Shown piece after piece: positions 63,715 to 64,000 of a stretch of DNA of 64,000 nt. How positions within the stretch are numbered: position 1 is the first letter of the stretch; every line of letters begins with the position of its first letter. The stretch is from Endomychus coccineus. Lineage: Eukaryota > Arthropoda > Insecta > Coleoptera > Endomychidae. The notes beneath the pieces were generated by a model. The model made no database searches and had not been told where the DNA came from. It saw nothing but the letters and a program-made list of their open reading frames with translations. Position numbers and translations under genes: made by a program. Where the stretch lies: positions 28,570,912 through 28,634,911 of the forward strand of contig OY294067.1 of NCBI GenBank assembly GCA_958510875.1, read 5' to 3'.

Positions 63715-64000
63715 CATATATATCACACTAACACATATACGCTTATTATTTTAGTCTCTACGTACGTTTCGGTTTCACGAGCATCACCAGAAGACGTATC
63801 AATGTCTAAGACGATATTTCTTAAAACTAATTGTATCAACTCAAAGCGCCCCCATCGCACCAATTTTAATTAAAAACGCCCACGTCGCCGAAACAAATAA
63901 AATAACAACGTCCAAGGAAATTAATAGATGGTCTACAGGTAAGGATTGATTTCTTATAAATTCATTAAAATACCATGAGTCTTTCAGATAAAATTCATTT
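63715..64000 (-). mobile_element. PLE-G: Penelope-like element cut by the window end
   Basis: The terminal repeat with hammerhead (63754-63795), 3' UTR (to about 63898), then a direct jump to RT sequence homologous to 11690-11790 (the SLDVVSLFTN and WHFNEF region). The nuclease and much of the RT are therefore deleted. It continues beyond base 64000. Confidence 0.85.
63754..63795 (-). ncRNA. Hammerhead motif, PLE-G (core mutated)
   Basis: The layout is the same, but the CTGATGA box is CTGGTGA (invariant A changed) and stem II is GCTC-GTGA-AACC, partly unpaired. It is probably inactive. Confidence 0.65.

Overview
The window is AT-rich insect nuclear DNA, judged by a multi-exon odorant-receptor-like gene (7tm_6 type, an insect-specific family), spliceosomal introns, a P element, Penelope-like elements (PLEs), BEL/Pao, several LINE clades, hAT and mariner remnants and a tRNA-derived SINE. 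A beetle or another large, repeat-rich insect genome is plausible, but the species cannot be fixed. No bacterial genes, CRISPR arrays, rRNA genes or canonical tRNA genes were seen.

Host genes. Two minus-strand copies of one odorant receptor lie in tandem. Copy 1 (538-3503) has exons 1-3 in the window and runs off the left edge. Copy 2 has exons at 44895-44943, 40969-41156, 32446-32942, 28377-28476 and 26089-26193, with a tentative last exon at 22285-22425. All intron phases and GT/AG sites agree and no exon carries a stop, so copy 2 may be a working gene of about 19 kb with introns swollen by transposons. Both copies share old intronic debris (a BEL/Pao integrase piece joined to a LINE tail, and a LINE 5' region upstream). 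Only copy 2 carries a 6.4-kb LINE plus mariner block, a SINE and two PLEs. Other host sequence is limited to single candidate exons (14352-14429, 61347-61595 and a few weak ORFs).

Transposons left to right: BEL/Pao and LINE scraps (1.2-4.8 kb), hAT scrap (4.8-5.4 kb), an R2/R4-type LINE with its restriction-like endonuclease (5.66-7.73 kb), a second PLE lineage (9.2-9.55 kb), PLE-A (10.0-14.1 kb), PLE-B (14.9-15.6 kb), a 49-bp minisatellite (16.65-16.87 kb), hAT N-terminus (16.9-17.8 kb), an internally deleted P element holding PLE-C (19.6-21.2 kb), an RNase-H LINE (23.4-24.8 kb), foldbacks, PLE-D (28.7-31.6 kb), LINE plus mariner (33.1-39.5 kb), a SINE split by PLE-E (42.0-43.7 kb), an internally deleted LINE (45.2-46.6 kb), PLE-F (47.3-49.4 kb), a MULE/FLYWCH remnant (54.6-55.6 kb), a Jockey-like LINE split by a deleted hAT (56.4-59.4 kb), a Mos1-like mariner remnant (60.3-61.1 kb), a foldback (62.7-63.4 kb) and a seventh PLE cut by the window end.

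Main discovery. All six complete PLE insertions are inverted-terminal (foldback) units, each bounded by a 10-16 bp target-site duplication. Each end carries a compact hammerhead ribozyme reading outward (14 motifs in the window, about 8 with an intact core). Only one end of each unit keeps a 25-nt tail-like extension. Hammerheads in PLE terminal repeats are established knowledge. What merits study is the consistent palindromic architecture, the one-sided extension, and the microhomology or near-zero loop at the inversion junctions.
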